The notes below the pieces were generated by a model, which was not told the DNA's origin, did no database searches, and saw only the letters and a program-made list of their open reading frames with translations. A stretch of 64,000 nt of DNA from Sinohyriopsis cumingii (Eukaryota; Mollusca; Bivalvia; Unionida; Unionidae). The stretch covers positions 47,947,574 to 48,011,573 of the forward strand of contig CM068842.1 of NCBI GenBank assembly GCA_028554795.2. Direction: 5' to 3'. Below are positions 46,895-59,100 of this stretch, one piece after another. Each line of letters opens with the position of its first letter. Positions within the stretch are counted from its first letter, which is position 1. Both the position numbers and the translations under genes were made by a program.

Positions 46895-49199
46895 ATACAG
46901 TTTACCCAAGAAGCAGCACCACGCCAAGAAGAAGGGTCACCCACGCATCAACACCTGCTGTGCAAGCAACCCAGAGAAAACACAGCAGTTCATCAGCAAA
47001 CTGAAGGAAGCCCTCACCAAAGTGACACCTGATGACACCATTGACTCCATGTGGTCCCATATCCGTGATTCTGTGTACAATTTAGCCATCACAGCTTATG
47101 GGAAGAGGGAGCAAAAGAATGTCAACTGGTATGAGGCAAACTGGGAGGAGATGGAGCCCGTGACTGAGGCAAAGAGGAAAGCCCTCCTGGCATACAAGAC
47201 TGCACCTAGCCCCAGAACACTACAAGCCCTCAGGATTGCAAGGAACAACGCCCAGAAGACTGTCCATCGCCATGCCAACACCTACTGGCTGAACCTTTGC
47301 AACAATATACAGACAGCTGCTGACACCAGGGATACAAGAGGAATGTATGAGGGTATCAAAATGGCGATAGGCCCCCCACTGCTACAAGACCGCCCCCCTC
47401 AAGACCAAGATGGGCGAAGTGATCACAGACCAGGGGAAACAACTGCAGCAATGGGTTGAGCACTATCTCGAGCTATATGCAACCCAAAACAATGTCACTG
47501 GAACTGCCCTGGACGCCATTCCAGACCTGCCTGTCATGGAGGAGCTAGACACACAGCCCACCCTGGAAGAGCTCGGAAAAGCCATCAATTGCCTTATCTG
47601 TGGGAAGGCTCCTGGAAGCGACGGCATTCCGCCTGAAGTCCTCAAGAGCAGAAAACCAGCACTGCTCCAGCCCCTACACATACTCCTCTGCCTTTGCTGG
47701 GAACAGGGATACATCCCACAGGACATGCGTGACGCCAACATTGTCACTTTGTACAAAAACAAAGGAGACCGTAGCGACTGCAACAACTATCGGGCATCTC
47801 CCTCCTCAGCATTGTCAGAAAGGCTTTCGCCCATGTTGCCTTGGCGCGCTTGCAGATCCTAGCCTCCCGTGTCTACCCAGAGTCCCAGTGTGGATTTCGA
47901 GCCGGCAGGTCAACTGTAGACATGATCTTCTCACTACGTCAGCTGCAGAAGAAGTGTCGCGAGCAGCAGATGCCCCTCTACATTGCCTTCATAGACCTGA
48001 TGAAGGCGTTTGACCTGGTTAGTTGGAGTGGACTCTTCAGACTCCTGCAGAAGATCGGTTGCCCCCCACGTCTGCTTGCTGTCATCATGTCGTTCCACGA
48101 GAACATGCACAGCACAGTGTGCTTCAATGGCACAACATCTGAAGCATTCCCAGTCATCAGCGGAGTCAAACAAGGCTGTGTCCTTGCGCCAACGCTCTTT
48201 GCCATCTTCTTCTCCATGCTTCTCCAGTACACATTCAAGGACTGCAGCGAGGGAGTGTACATCCATACCAGGGCTGACGGCAAGCTGTTCAACATTGCCC
48301 GTCTCCGTGCTAAGACTAAAGTCACAGAGGTACTCATCCGTGAATTGCTCTTTGCCAACGATGAAGCCTTGACATCACACACGGAAGATGGACTGCAGCA
48401 GCTGGTATGCCGCCTCTCCCATGGTTGTAAGGAATTTGGACTGACCATCAGTTTGAAGAAAACGAACGTCATGGCGAAGGAGGCAGACTCCCCTCCCTCT
48501 GTCACCATCGATGGGTACAACTTGGAAGTTGTCGAGAACTTCACATACCTCGGGTCTAGTATCTCCAGCTCACTCTCCATTGATCCTGAGGTGAACGGCA
48601 GGATTGCCAAGGCAGCAGCAGTGATGGCCAGACTTAACCAGAGAGTCTGGAACAACCCCAACCTCAGAGAGAAGACCAAACTGCGTGTCTACCAAGCCTG
48701 CGCACTCAGCTCACTTCTCTACAGCAGCGAAACATGGACCACCTATGCAAGATATGAGAGGAAACTCAACAGCTTCCACCTGAGATGTCTGTGGCGCATT
48801 CTGCACATCCAGTGGCAGGACAAAGTACCCAACACAGAGGTTCTAGAACGCGCCAACATGAACAGCATGTTCTTGATTCTCAGCGAGAGGCACCTTCGCT
48901 GGCTTGGCCATGTCAAAAAAATGGACCCAGGTCGCATTCCCAAGAACATGTTATATGGGGATTTAGCTGAAGGTGCATGACCAACTGGACGACCACATCT
49001 GTGCTACAAAGATGTCTGCAAGGACATCAATGTCAACGACTGGGAGAGCTGTGCAAACAACCGTTCCAGCTGGCGTCTAGCTGTCAGGCAGGGAGTTAAA
49101 AATGCAGAGGAAGAGAGAAGAATAAAACAAGCTGAAAAGAGAGCTAGAAAGAAGGATAGACAAAAGCTTACTTTGGAGCTACGCCATCGTCTCCCATAG
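46895..49199 (+). pseudogene. Decayed non-LTR retrotransposon (LINE) reverse transcriptase
   Basis: A 5'-truncated LINE second-ORF copy; the endonuclease is absent. Reading frames in order: 47022-47459, shift near 47373, 47410 to about 47790, shift near 47793 (one G missing in CGGGCATC), then 47841-48980. RT motifs seen are KAPGSDGIPPEVLKS (fingers), AFIDLMKAFD (motif A) and GVKQGCVLAPTLFAIFF (motif B). The catalytic FADD box reads FAND (48351-48362), so the first Asp is Asn. A thumb-like region follows (YLGSSISSSLSID, RHLRWLGHVKKMDPGRIPK). A TGA at 48978-48980 interrupts the C-terminus, which then continues with PTGRPHLCYKDVCKD to a stop at 49197. It is GC-richer than its surroundings. An inactive insertion; the clade is left open. 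Confidence 0.93.
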
Positions 49200-49514
49200 A
49201 CGGATGGATGCCAAGAAGGAATACAGTTTGCTCTGCTGGTCAATATTATTTTATCACTGCACTTCTTCAAAGGCTCTGCAAACTGAAAATCATTACTAGA
49301 CTCTACCCTATCTATATAGTCATCAGTTTAATTATTATTTTAGATGCAGGACTGCTCCTGAGAGCATGTGAATTCTATTTTGAGAACTGAATATCCTATC
49401 ACAATCAGCTGTTTATAAAGGCAGAACCAATGCACTGAATAAAACAAGGAACTGGTGTTCAGGATAGTCAAGCATAGTTTTCCACAATTCATTCATGTTG
49501 TTTAAATGATACTT

Positions 49515-49655
49515 CTATCCATGGATTGCATTTATTGCAAGACCAACTATATCTGTAGCACTGCTTTCTGCTCTATGTTCAGTTAGCATCAGAATATCAG
49601 ACCTTTTGTTCCCCAACATTTCATCCTTTGCAGACGAGATACCTCCTCCACATTC
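49515..49655 (-). CDS. Unassigned 46-codon open segment behind an acceptor
   Basis: Starts exactly after GATTTATTTAG and runs 46 codons (ECGGGISSAKDEMLGNKRSD ... GLAINAIHG) to TAG. The composition is protein-like and unlike the neighbouring intronic DNA. It could be a terminal exon, a relic of a transposon protein, or chance. No phase-compatible partner was proven. Lies between the LINE and the end of the VWA-ubiquitin gene. Confidence 0.25.
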   Translation of the reverse strand, partial: ECGGGISSAKDEMLGNKRSDILMLTEHRAESSATDIVGLAINAIHG

Positions 49656-49962
49656 CTAAATAAATCAGTTACCCTTTATTTCAACATAACTCACTGATTT
49701 TTCACTTTAGCTTTTTCCCTAATGGCCGATAAATGACTCAATTTGCTATAACTCTCTTGGAGAAAATTCAATCAAAATCCCTCAATAGTTTCTGCAACAC
49801 AATAGATCTTGATCAAAAAGGTGCTTGTATTCAAACTCTTATTCTATGTATGTATACGACCAATTGAAATCATGTAAAATCATGAACAAAAGATAAAAAG
49901 AGATTATATAATAAGTCTTAATTGCAAATAATAAAACATAACATACACTGGGTATGATGAAG

Positions 49963-50103
49963 TCATGGGAAATGCAGGTAATCTGCATGATCTTTATCCC
50001 GATGGGTTTTGATAGCTGCATAATTTTTAACATGTTGTGCAATATCTCCAATCAGTTTGGCGGTATCTTTGGTTCTTGTGTACCTTGTTGAGAAGATGAC
50101 AAA
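49963..50103 (-). CDS. Candidate terminal exon segment
   Basis: An open segment after GTTGTGTAG encodes [20 protein letters not shown] then [20 protein letters not shown] and DYLHFP, stopping at 49963. The second half looks like real protein. Bases around 50079-50100 repeat those at 50248-50270 (TCTTGTGTACCYTGTTGAGA on the plus strand), so a local duplication has occurred. Frame relation to the previous segment is unclear. Confidence 0.4.
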   Translation of the reverse strand, partial: FVIFSTRYTRTKDTAKLIGDIAQHVKNYAAIKTHRDKDHADYLHFP

Positions 50104-53100
50104 CTACACAACTAAAGATACAAAATCATTAAATGATTGGTTTAAATTAAGGAAGCATATAGTAATATATAATAATCCTTTTGGCCTTGTGTGACTCTCA
50201 GTCATTTCTGCTAGAAAACCATGATCCTGCAACATCTCCTCCAGCTCTTGTGTACCCTGTTGAGAAGCCAAGAAGCTAGTCACCACCTCCACTACACTAC
50301 TTGCATGTATGATAGAGAGAGAAAAGAAATGATTTTTATTGTACATGGATGCCCCAACACAGTGCCTGCAAAACTAAATCAAAGAATGTACTGACAAGGT
50401 AACACTATACACTTGATAAAAATAAAAGCTGGCTCATAGAAAAACCCACTATAACTATTTCACCATAGCCTATGCAACTATCTGAACACATACAGTATTT
50501 GCATTACTATTATATCACCACCAGCATTTTTGTCAAAAATGGCTCCCTGAATTCCATGCAGCATATTTAAAGAGGGACTTTATATGCTGTTTACCCTATA
50601 AAGATTCTTTGACTTGCATGATCAATTTAATCCCATGAAAATGATTTTTACACAAGGGAAAAAACGTGAATGTCTCAAGAGGTTCTGGGATTAATAACAA
50701 TGTCGTAATAATGTCTGCATTACATGTATGTTATTAATTCAAGAACTTTGCTCCTTTTGTCCAAATTAGGAGCTCTCCACTATGGAGGAGAATTCTCTCT
50801 CCCAATATGGCCAATCTAAATAATGCACAAACAAATATGTTTTTGAAATAAATTTAAGTGGTAACGAGACACCTGGCATCATAAATAAGTATAAACTAGG
50901 TAGTTTTAAGCAGCCACTTACCTGCAACAATGCTAGTTTTGATGAAAAGGTGGAGGTATGCATTTATTAAGGCATGTATATGGATTATATTAAATACAGA
51001 AGATAAAATGATCACAACCATGTCAGCCCAACTGGAAACAAGATTCTTACCGACCTGAAAACGTGGCATAGAGGTATCCATACCTTACTACTTTGAATTT
51101 CACCTGGTCCTCCCCTCAGACGAAGGACAAGATGTATTGTGGGTTCGTATCCTGGAAATAATGGAAAGGTAAATAGATATATAGAAAATTTGGAGCCTAT
51201 TTAGTTTTTGTTGGTTTTAAAGGCACTTTTAACACATTATTGGCTATATCATGCACAGGAAATGGAAGCTAAGTGACATCCCCAAGGACACATCAAGGTA
51301 GCTGACCCAGTCTGGCCTGGTCAAGTATCAAATCTCTGCCTACTGGATTATCAACTGAGGCTCCCAACTTACAAAAGATAAATAGTGAAGATTTTATTTT
51401 ATCATTAAATAGTGCAAGTGTATCTTTAAAAGTCAAATATAGAGGGAGTCTTACAAGATTTTATGCTTTTTGCTTGTGTCATGTTAAAAAAATTTGATTT
51501 GATAGTTTATGACTTCCAGAGGAGTCCGAATGTCCAAAATTGTCAACTGCATTGTCTTTCTTGAATTAGGTTTGGTTTGCTGTTCTGTGTGACATCATTC
51601 AAGAATGAAGCCTACCAATTACATATCAGCAGAAGATATCATTTTGTGTGTGTGCAGCATTGGATCACATCTTGCAATCTAACAAAGAAAAGAAGCATGG
51701 AAAATACATATAGAGTGACTGGGAGGTTTTAAAGTACCCCTCATCCTGTTATTATACCATGATGTATACATTACTGACTTTTATTGCATGAATCTATGTT
51801 GCGCTGAAAAAATGTATTGCAGATGGCCAACAAGACTAATGCAGATTTTTCAATAGAACATGGATGGGTATAATACAATTTCAAAATATACAGATCCCTC
51901 TATAATGATGTTTATTATACAGCTAACCATAATTCTAGTAATGCTTTTCATATTTCAAAATGTCTTAATTTTTCACAATCTGTCACAGTAAAGGTTTGCA
52001 TAGCAATCAAATGAAACATTACGATTTGTTACTCTATGGTGGGTATTATAATAAAAAAATTTCTTCCAAACAAGACTAGAGATCAAAGAACCAATTGTAA
52101 AAGATTTAGGAACAACTTAGGCAGCAACTGCCAACTTACTTATGGATCATATTGAGGGGAATGGAAAAAGAAAGCAAGATCTGAAAAGTAATCAACAACT
52201 TGCATTGGGAACAAAAGTTTTAAATGAAAGCACATTTCTGTCCCTGTACATCACAGTCCAAGATTAATACTTTGTTCTAGCACATGCAATGATAAGCTGT
52301 CCACTGATCATCTGAAGTTTTCAAGTTTCTCCACCAAACATCACACCTGGCCATAATATCTGAAGCACTGAGATTATTTAATGTTAGTAAAATATCTTAC
52401 TATAGATTATGCAGAGCAAGTTGAGTTTGAATGAAACCTGATGAAGACCTTACCCAAGTCCTCAATAAGCATGTCATCTGTGAGTTGTTTTCCAGCAGCA
52501 ACAAGCCTCTGTTGGTCCTCAGGGATTCCCTCCTTGTCCATAATGGCATCTTTTAGTTGCCGCACAGTCTTGACTTGCACTCCTATAGTCTTCCCAGTCA
52601 ATGTCTTCACAAATGCAAACACTGGCTCTAAAGACAACAAATTTGCAATATACAATAAAATAATGTAATTTTAAGTGAATATTTTTCAGATGTGATCTTA
52701 ACTACCTAACTAACAATATTCCAGTGAACAAGATTATCAAGTTTTGGCATTCAAAAGTATAATCAAATAAAAAATTATTTTCGAAACTAAAGTGGAATAC
52801 AATATACTCATTCTTAAAACTTAATTCTGAAAAAGAAACAATTCATTTTATTGCTACATTTTGGTTCTTTCAGTTGTCTTAATGACTCAACTATTCATAA
52901 TTTTTTTATGGTCATATTTCCTCAGATAAGAAAGTAAAATTTGTTATTACCTCACTCGATGAGGAGATTTACTCAGAACCTGGGTGCTGTCTGTGAAAAA
53001 CTTGAAAGAAAAGCATCTGAACGTATTTCCCCAATTTTCCAAACTTTATTTTAAGCCAATTGAAAGGAAAGAATTTACAATTTGAATTACATGACTGAGT

Positions 53101-56100
53101 GTAAGATCTGTGTAAACAGAAACATTTTTAACTCCCAGAAACAGGGCTTTGACCTGTATTTTACAGTTATGAAAAGTGTCCTCCCAGCACCCTAAGCACA
53201 TCATACCCTTTACTAAATCAGATTAAATACAAACATAATATTAAAAACTGAAATGAGTTACTGCTTGTGTATGTTACATTTTTCAAACCATTCTTCTCTA
53301 CACAAAGTAAAATGAGGACCCTATGAAGTGAAATTATAACTTTAGTGGGACTGGTTGAAGTGAAATTATAAATTTAGTGGGACTGGTTGAAGTGAAATTA
53401 TTAATTTAGTGGGACTGGTTGAAGTGATATTATAAATTTAGTGGGAATGGTTGAAGTGAAATTACTAATTGAGTTGGACTCGTTGAAGTGAAATTATAAA
53501 TTTAGTGGGACTGGTTGAAGTGAAATTATAAATTTAGTGGGACTGGTTGAAGTGAAATTATAAAGACTGGCTGGGAACATCAGCTCCAATATCTAAAATG
53601 GAAGAGGACATGGCTAATTTAAGGGTGGTGCCAGGTTTGAGATCTGACCCACTGGTACATTTTTGGTACTGTTGCACATAAATGTTCACATTTTAAATCA
53701 CTAACCTGTGAATTAAGACACAAGGTGAGTAAGAGCATGTAATAAAATAAAAAGAAGAAGTCATTAAGAAAATACTTGCCGATTTGAAAACCACTCAAAC
53801 TAATACAAAATAACAGAATTCATACAGCTTTAGAAGCATAAATTCCAGAATATTTTAAGGACTTTTCTTAAAAATCAAGCATATCTATGATTTCAAGGAT
53901 CTGTTAGAGAAAGACTACTGATTTTTTAAAAAGTAGATCACTATTTTTCATGGGTAATAATTTTCATGGCTTTGTGGCTGCTACAAACCAAATATGAAGA
54001 CCCAACAAACAATTTTTCTTCTGTGGAAATAATAGGACCCCTTTCCCAAACCATAAATTTAAATCTTGCATAAAATGTAATTTCCGAACAACCACATAAA
54101 AGAAACCCATGAAAATACCATGTATACTCAGATAGAAATCAATTCCAACTTTAAACACACATCCTGATCTACAGTCACATAATATGCTAGCAGATCCAGT
54201 TCTATCTTGTTTGTTCTACTTAATGCTCTTAACAAACTACAGAGACACAGAAATACCCACACATCATGTACTAGCAGACCTGGGTCTGTGCAGTTTGCAG
54301 CTGGACTCGATTTATATGTGAGCACATATGGCATTCATAGTATATGATGGCATTACCAATGATGTGAGGTTTAACTTGTGCCAGAACCGCTTTCACATCT
54401 TCCGATCCATTCTGACTGCAGAAATGATTCAGTGTTGAGTAAACCTTAAGCAAGATACAAATATGATATTAAACATCACTTGGGTATAGACTCATACTCA
54501 TTTCTTTGATTAAGCCAACTTAGAATCTGTCTTTCAAAATTACAAACTGGAATATTTGTCTTGTTCTACATAGTTCCTAGCTATAATTCAAAAGAATCTT
54601 ATCACCAAATCCATCCAGACTGTCCAGTATTGTAACATTTTTCACAAATAGCAATTCCAAAAATTCATTATGTATTTATGAACAGACTTTCAGAACAGAA
54701 ATAAAAATGTTTATGGGGTTTTCCATAAATTATAACCCCTATGGTATCTGGTAGTAACACATGGGGTTTTCCATGAATTATAACCCCTATGGTATCTGGT
54801 AGTAACACATGGGGTTTTCCAAGAATTATAACCCCTATGGTATCTGGTAGTAACACATGGGGTTTTCCATGAATTATAACTCCTATGGTATCTGGTAGTA
54901 ACACAGGTTTTTCTGCCAATTATTATGCCATGGAGAAATCACTTTGCCCGACTGCCACTTAGGTTGGCAGAAAACATTTAGCTCCATTCAGATAAGAGTA
55001 TTAGCTGGGAGGGCTGAAATTGTGAGGTAGTAGTAGTTCTTCTAAAGTATTATGATTGGGCAATGTATTCAAAGAATAAATGACACATCAGATATAAGGA
55101 ACTTTAAATAATAGATTGCACTGAGCTAGCATTTTATTTATTTTACCCTACATCACCAACTTTAACAAACTCATACATTGCATTGCTCTCTTAATATATT
55201 TGACTTACCCATGGGTAATTGCATTCCAAACAAGAGCTTGCCTGAAACAAATTTGGGCTTGTCTCAGGAGTCAGTCAAGTGTATTTGTGAGTGTGATTGG
55301 GTTTTTTAACAGCTTTAACAATTTTCAGTCATATCACTACGAATTCTGCACTGTGGCAGTTAATAGTGATGTCTAGCACTGGGACATCATGCTGCAGACA
55401 TGTAACATTATGTCCCACCCAGTCACATGATCCTGATACCAATCTGACCAGTCCTAACACTAACCTCTTAATGCTGATAGCCAAGTGAGGCAGCTGCCAG
55501 TACCCTTATTATAAGTCTTTGGTATGTCTCAGCTGGGGTTCAAACCCACAACCTCCCACATCCAAGGTAGGCGCTCTAATCACTTAGGCCACTGGAGCAG
55601 TTGAGTGGATTTGTAAATCACTGGTATAGACATCTGTGGAGTTTTAATAATAGATCATATGTGTTACCTTTGTACATGATATGGTCATTTTGGTAGTATT
55701 ACTAGTAAATCACCCATCTTAACTGTGCCCATGGTATAGCATCTGTAGGTAGTATTTTAAAAAATGTAGGTCATCAGGTCACTCACATTTATTTTGTTAC
55801 ATGTTACATAAAAAGACTGTGGTAATTACTTTGTGCCATTTTCAGACATTTGTTGAAATCATGAGGAAATGCAGCTTTATCAAGCAAACACAATATTAAA
55901 CATTTATGCAATGACATGTCATCTCCTCAAGCACAACTCACAATATTGGCACTAATGTTTGCTATTCTCACATTTATGTCAATAAAAGACAGAATTTTTG
56001 GAGGTCCTACAAAATTTCCAATTGAAATCAGTCCTACAGAATTCCCAATTGTAATGGGTCCTATAGAATTTCTGATTGTAATGGGTCCATCTCCATTCTC

Positions 56101-59100
56101 AATCATTCAGAAAAGTTAAAATCACGTGAAGAATAACTGAAGATTTTGAAAAGTGAGAATTCCTTTCACTCTGCAGTAGTCATGTTCTTTATCTTCAACA
56201 TTTGTCACAATCTAACTTGAGCATTATTATTATTATTATTACTATTATTCAAACCTCTTTGGCTAGATCTTTGTTTTCATGGAGACTGGATTCCTCTAGA
56301 AGGTCTCCTATGGAGGCATAGATCTCCTCTGCTCTGTTCATTGAAAAACCCTCTGCAATTTTCCCCTTTTGTAGCAATCCCCTAATTGTATCTTCTGGAC
56401 TCTGAAAAGAAGGCCAAAACATTTTCCAAGAAATGTTGTAGATGTACACACAAACAAAAATATGCACAACAAAAATATAACTGGACACTCACAGACAGTA
56501 AAATTTCCTATTCCTATCATTTCCAAAGGGCGACTATGCAATAATCAGAGCTACCTTTCATCATTCCAAAATACAGAGAGCCATTGTGGCTTAGAGGTTG
56601 AGGTGCAGGGCTGATGACTTACAGGATGAAAGAACTATATTTAATCATGCCAATATATCCAATCAAGGTGGCTCAGTGGTTAATGCATTAGACTTGTGAC
56701 CAGATGTGTGCAGGTTCAATTTCCACCATTGATTCAGACCAGATAGGCTACTGTAGTGGGTCCTTGTTTAAGACAAATAACATGTCTCAGAATGATATAA
56801 CCTTTTCTTTGTTGCTGTGACACAGAACACCAAACCAAATAATTCCTGTTATCTCAGGTCCCAGTTATTACGTCAATGATTTTTTGATACCTCCAATGTA
56901 AACACTATAACTGGGTTTAACTGTAGAGTATAAATGGTCATGAAACTTATTGTTTTACTCATACTCCAATTTTCACCAGGGTTTAAAACTAACTTAGCAT
57001 ACAAATTTTGTGTGAAACTCATGGAAGGTTAGTCATTATTTTATGCTCTGAAGTCCACAACTGGGTTGTCTTGGTTTTAATGGCACTTTTTTGTTTGTTA
57101 TATCATGCTAAGGAAATGTGGGCTAAATACCTTTCCTATGGACATGCCTAGGCAGCTGACTCTGGCTGGCTTGGGTGGGTACTGAACCTGATACCGTTTA
57201 ATTATAAGTCTGATACTCTACCAGCTGAGATCATGCAAAACATTTCAGTTATCTGTATTTTCTTTCTGTGTTGTGCTTTGAGTACACATGAAAACCATAT
57301 CCTGAAACGATTCAACAGTATTCCTTGGTCAATCTTAACTCTTTTGAGAGTTGTTATGACCTAACATTTCCCAACAATTCAGCTGTTCAGGGTTTGTTTT
57401 CAAACAAAGGAAAACATATGTACCATGTTTCCCTGAAGTCAGTTGCAGAGTTGAGTTACTGTCCAAAAATGAAATGTGATGGTTGAGTAAGCTGTAGAGT
57501 TTTAGTTACTGTACAGAAATGAAATGCAAGGGTGATGTACATTTTCAGAAACACTACCAATTTCCAAATTTATTGGGATTTTTCTAATATAAAAGGATTA
57601 AAATATTATATGTGCCAAGTTTTGTTGAAATCAGTATAACAGAGGTTAAGCAATGGTCTGAAATAAAATGGAAAATTGAAATCTGGTTTTAATAATAGTA
57701 ACTATCATGTTCTTGTGGTTATACTCACCCACCCCAAAAAGAGGGGGAAAAAACAATTAGGGTTTTTCTTGGGCAAAAGAGAAATAAATGTACAAAGTAT
57801 CATACACATGCATAGTACACAGCTCAAGTTATTATCTGGAAATGAAATGCAATAGTCAAATCTACTTTTAGAGTCAGTGACCCTGACCATGAAGCCGCTG
57901 ACCCCAAGACAAGATTTTTTTTTCATGTGGAAAAATAAGTGTCCTAAATTTGTTGCATTATGTTATCTAGAACTTATTTAAAGTATAAAGTTATGATCTG
58001 GAAATGAAATGAAAGGCAAAACCTATTTTCTGTAACAGGGCTTTGACCTTGGAGCTTCTTGATCCCGAACAAAATATGACTTTAACTTAGACTAAGGAAA
58101 AAACATGCACAAAGCAAGGTGTATTAAAAAAAAAATCACTCAAGTATGGGGAACATACGTACTAAACTGCACTTCAATCTGTTCAATACAACTTAAGTTC
58201 TCTAGCATATAATCGATACCTTGACGCTATTGGTCCAAAAATCAGCAGGGTTCTTCCATGGAATAAATTGGCAAATTGTGGTGAAATCTGGCCACTAAAA
58301 CATAATCATTCAGAAATAAATGCTACGGCAAACTGTATTTTCAGCAACAGTGACCTAGACCTTAAAACAATTGGGTTCTTACTTGGGCTCAGGAAACATA
58401 TTTAATAAGTTCCATATAAATATTCTCACTAGGACTCAAGTTATGATCCATAAACTAAAGCAGAATCCTGTACAACCACTCACCAAAACCAAACTGATGA
58501 TGGTAAACTACATTATCTAGTCAATGTCTGTTGCATTTTGTTATCCAAAACTTATGTTATCACCCATGAGGCTATTTTTAACAATAGTGACTTTGACCTT
58601 GAAGCTACTGCCCTCATAATCAAGCTAGTTTATTCTGGGAGTGAATAAAACAACTGTACCAAATTTTGTTGAATTCTGCAATTGAGAACATATGTTACCA
58701 TCTGGAAATTAAAAAAACCAAGACAAAACGTATTTGTTACAACAACAGGGTTTTTACTTGGTTTAACCATCTGCATTTAAAAGATAAAATGCTTTCCATA
58801 CCAGGACATAAAGTTTGCCAGCTGTCTACTTAGAATATGAACAAGGGATGACTCATAAACAAGCAAGGAGAGAGAGAAGGAGAGAGAGAGAGAGAGAGAG
58901 AGACACAGACATAGAGAGACAGAGTGAGGGACATACAAACTGAATGTAACAAAAGATAATACCATTTCATCAAAATCATCAGCATTTTCCCACTGCATGT
59001 ATGGTAGAATATCAACCTTTTCTAGGGCAACTAAGTCTGCAACAGAAGGTCCATCATGTTTCTCTTCATCCTAAAAGAATAACCAAATACTGAAATTTAT

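Noticed and set aside
47096-48949. Minus-strand and out-of-frame open frames over the LINE
   Set aside because: Shadows of the GC-richer plus-strand reverse transcriptase region.
52454-52627. Processed ubiquitin pseudogene
   Set aside because: The ubiquitin-like fold is split by an intron with correct splice sites and in phase with flanking gene exons, so it is not a retrocopy.
54668-54919. 83-codon minus-strand protein with 16-residue repeats
   Set aside because: Artefact of the 48-bp minisatellite.
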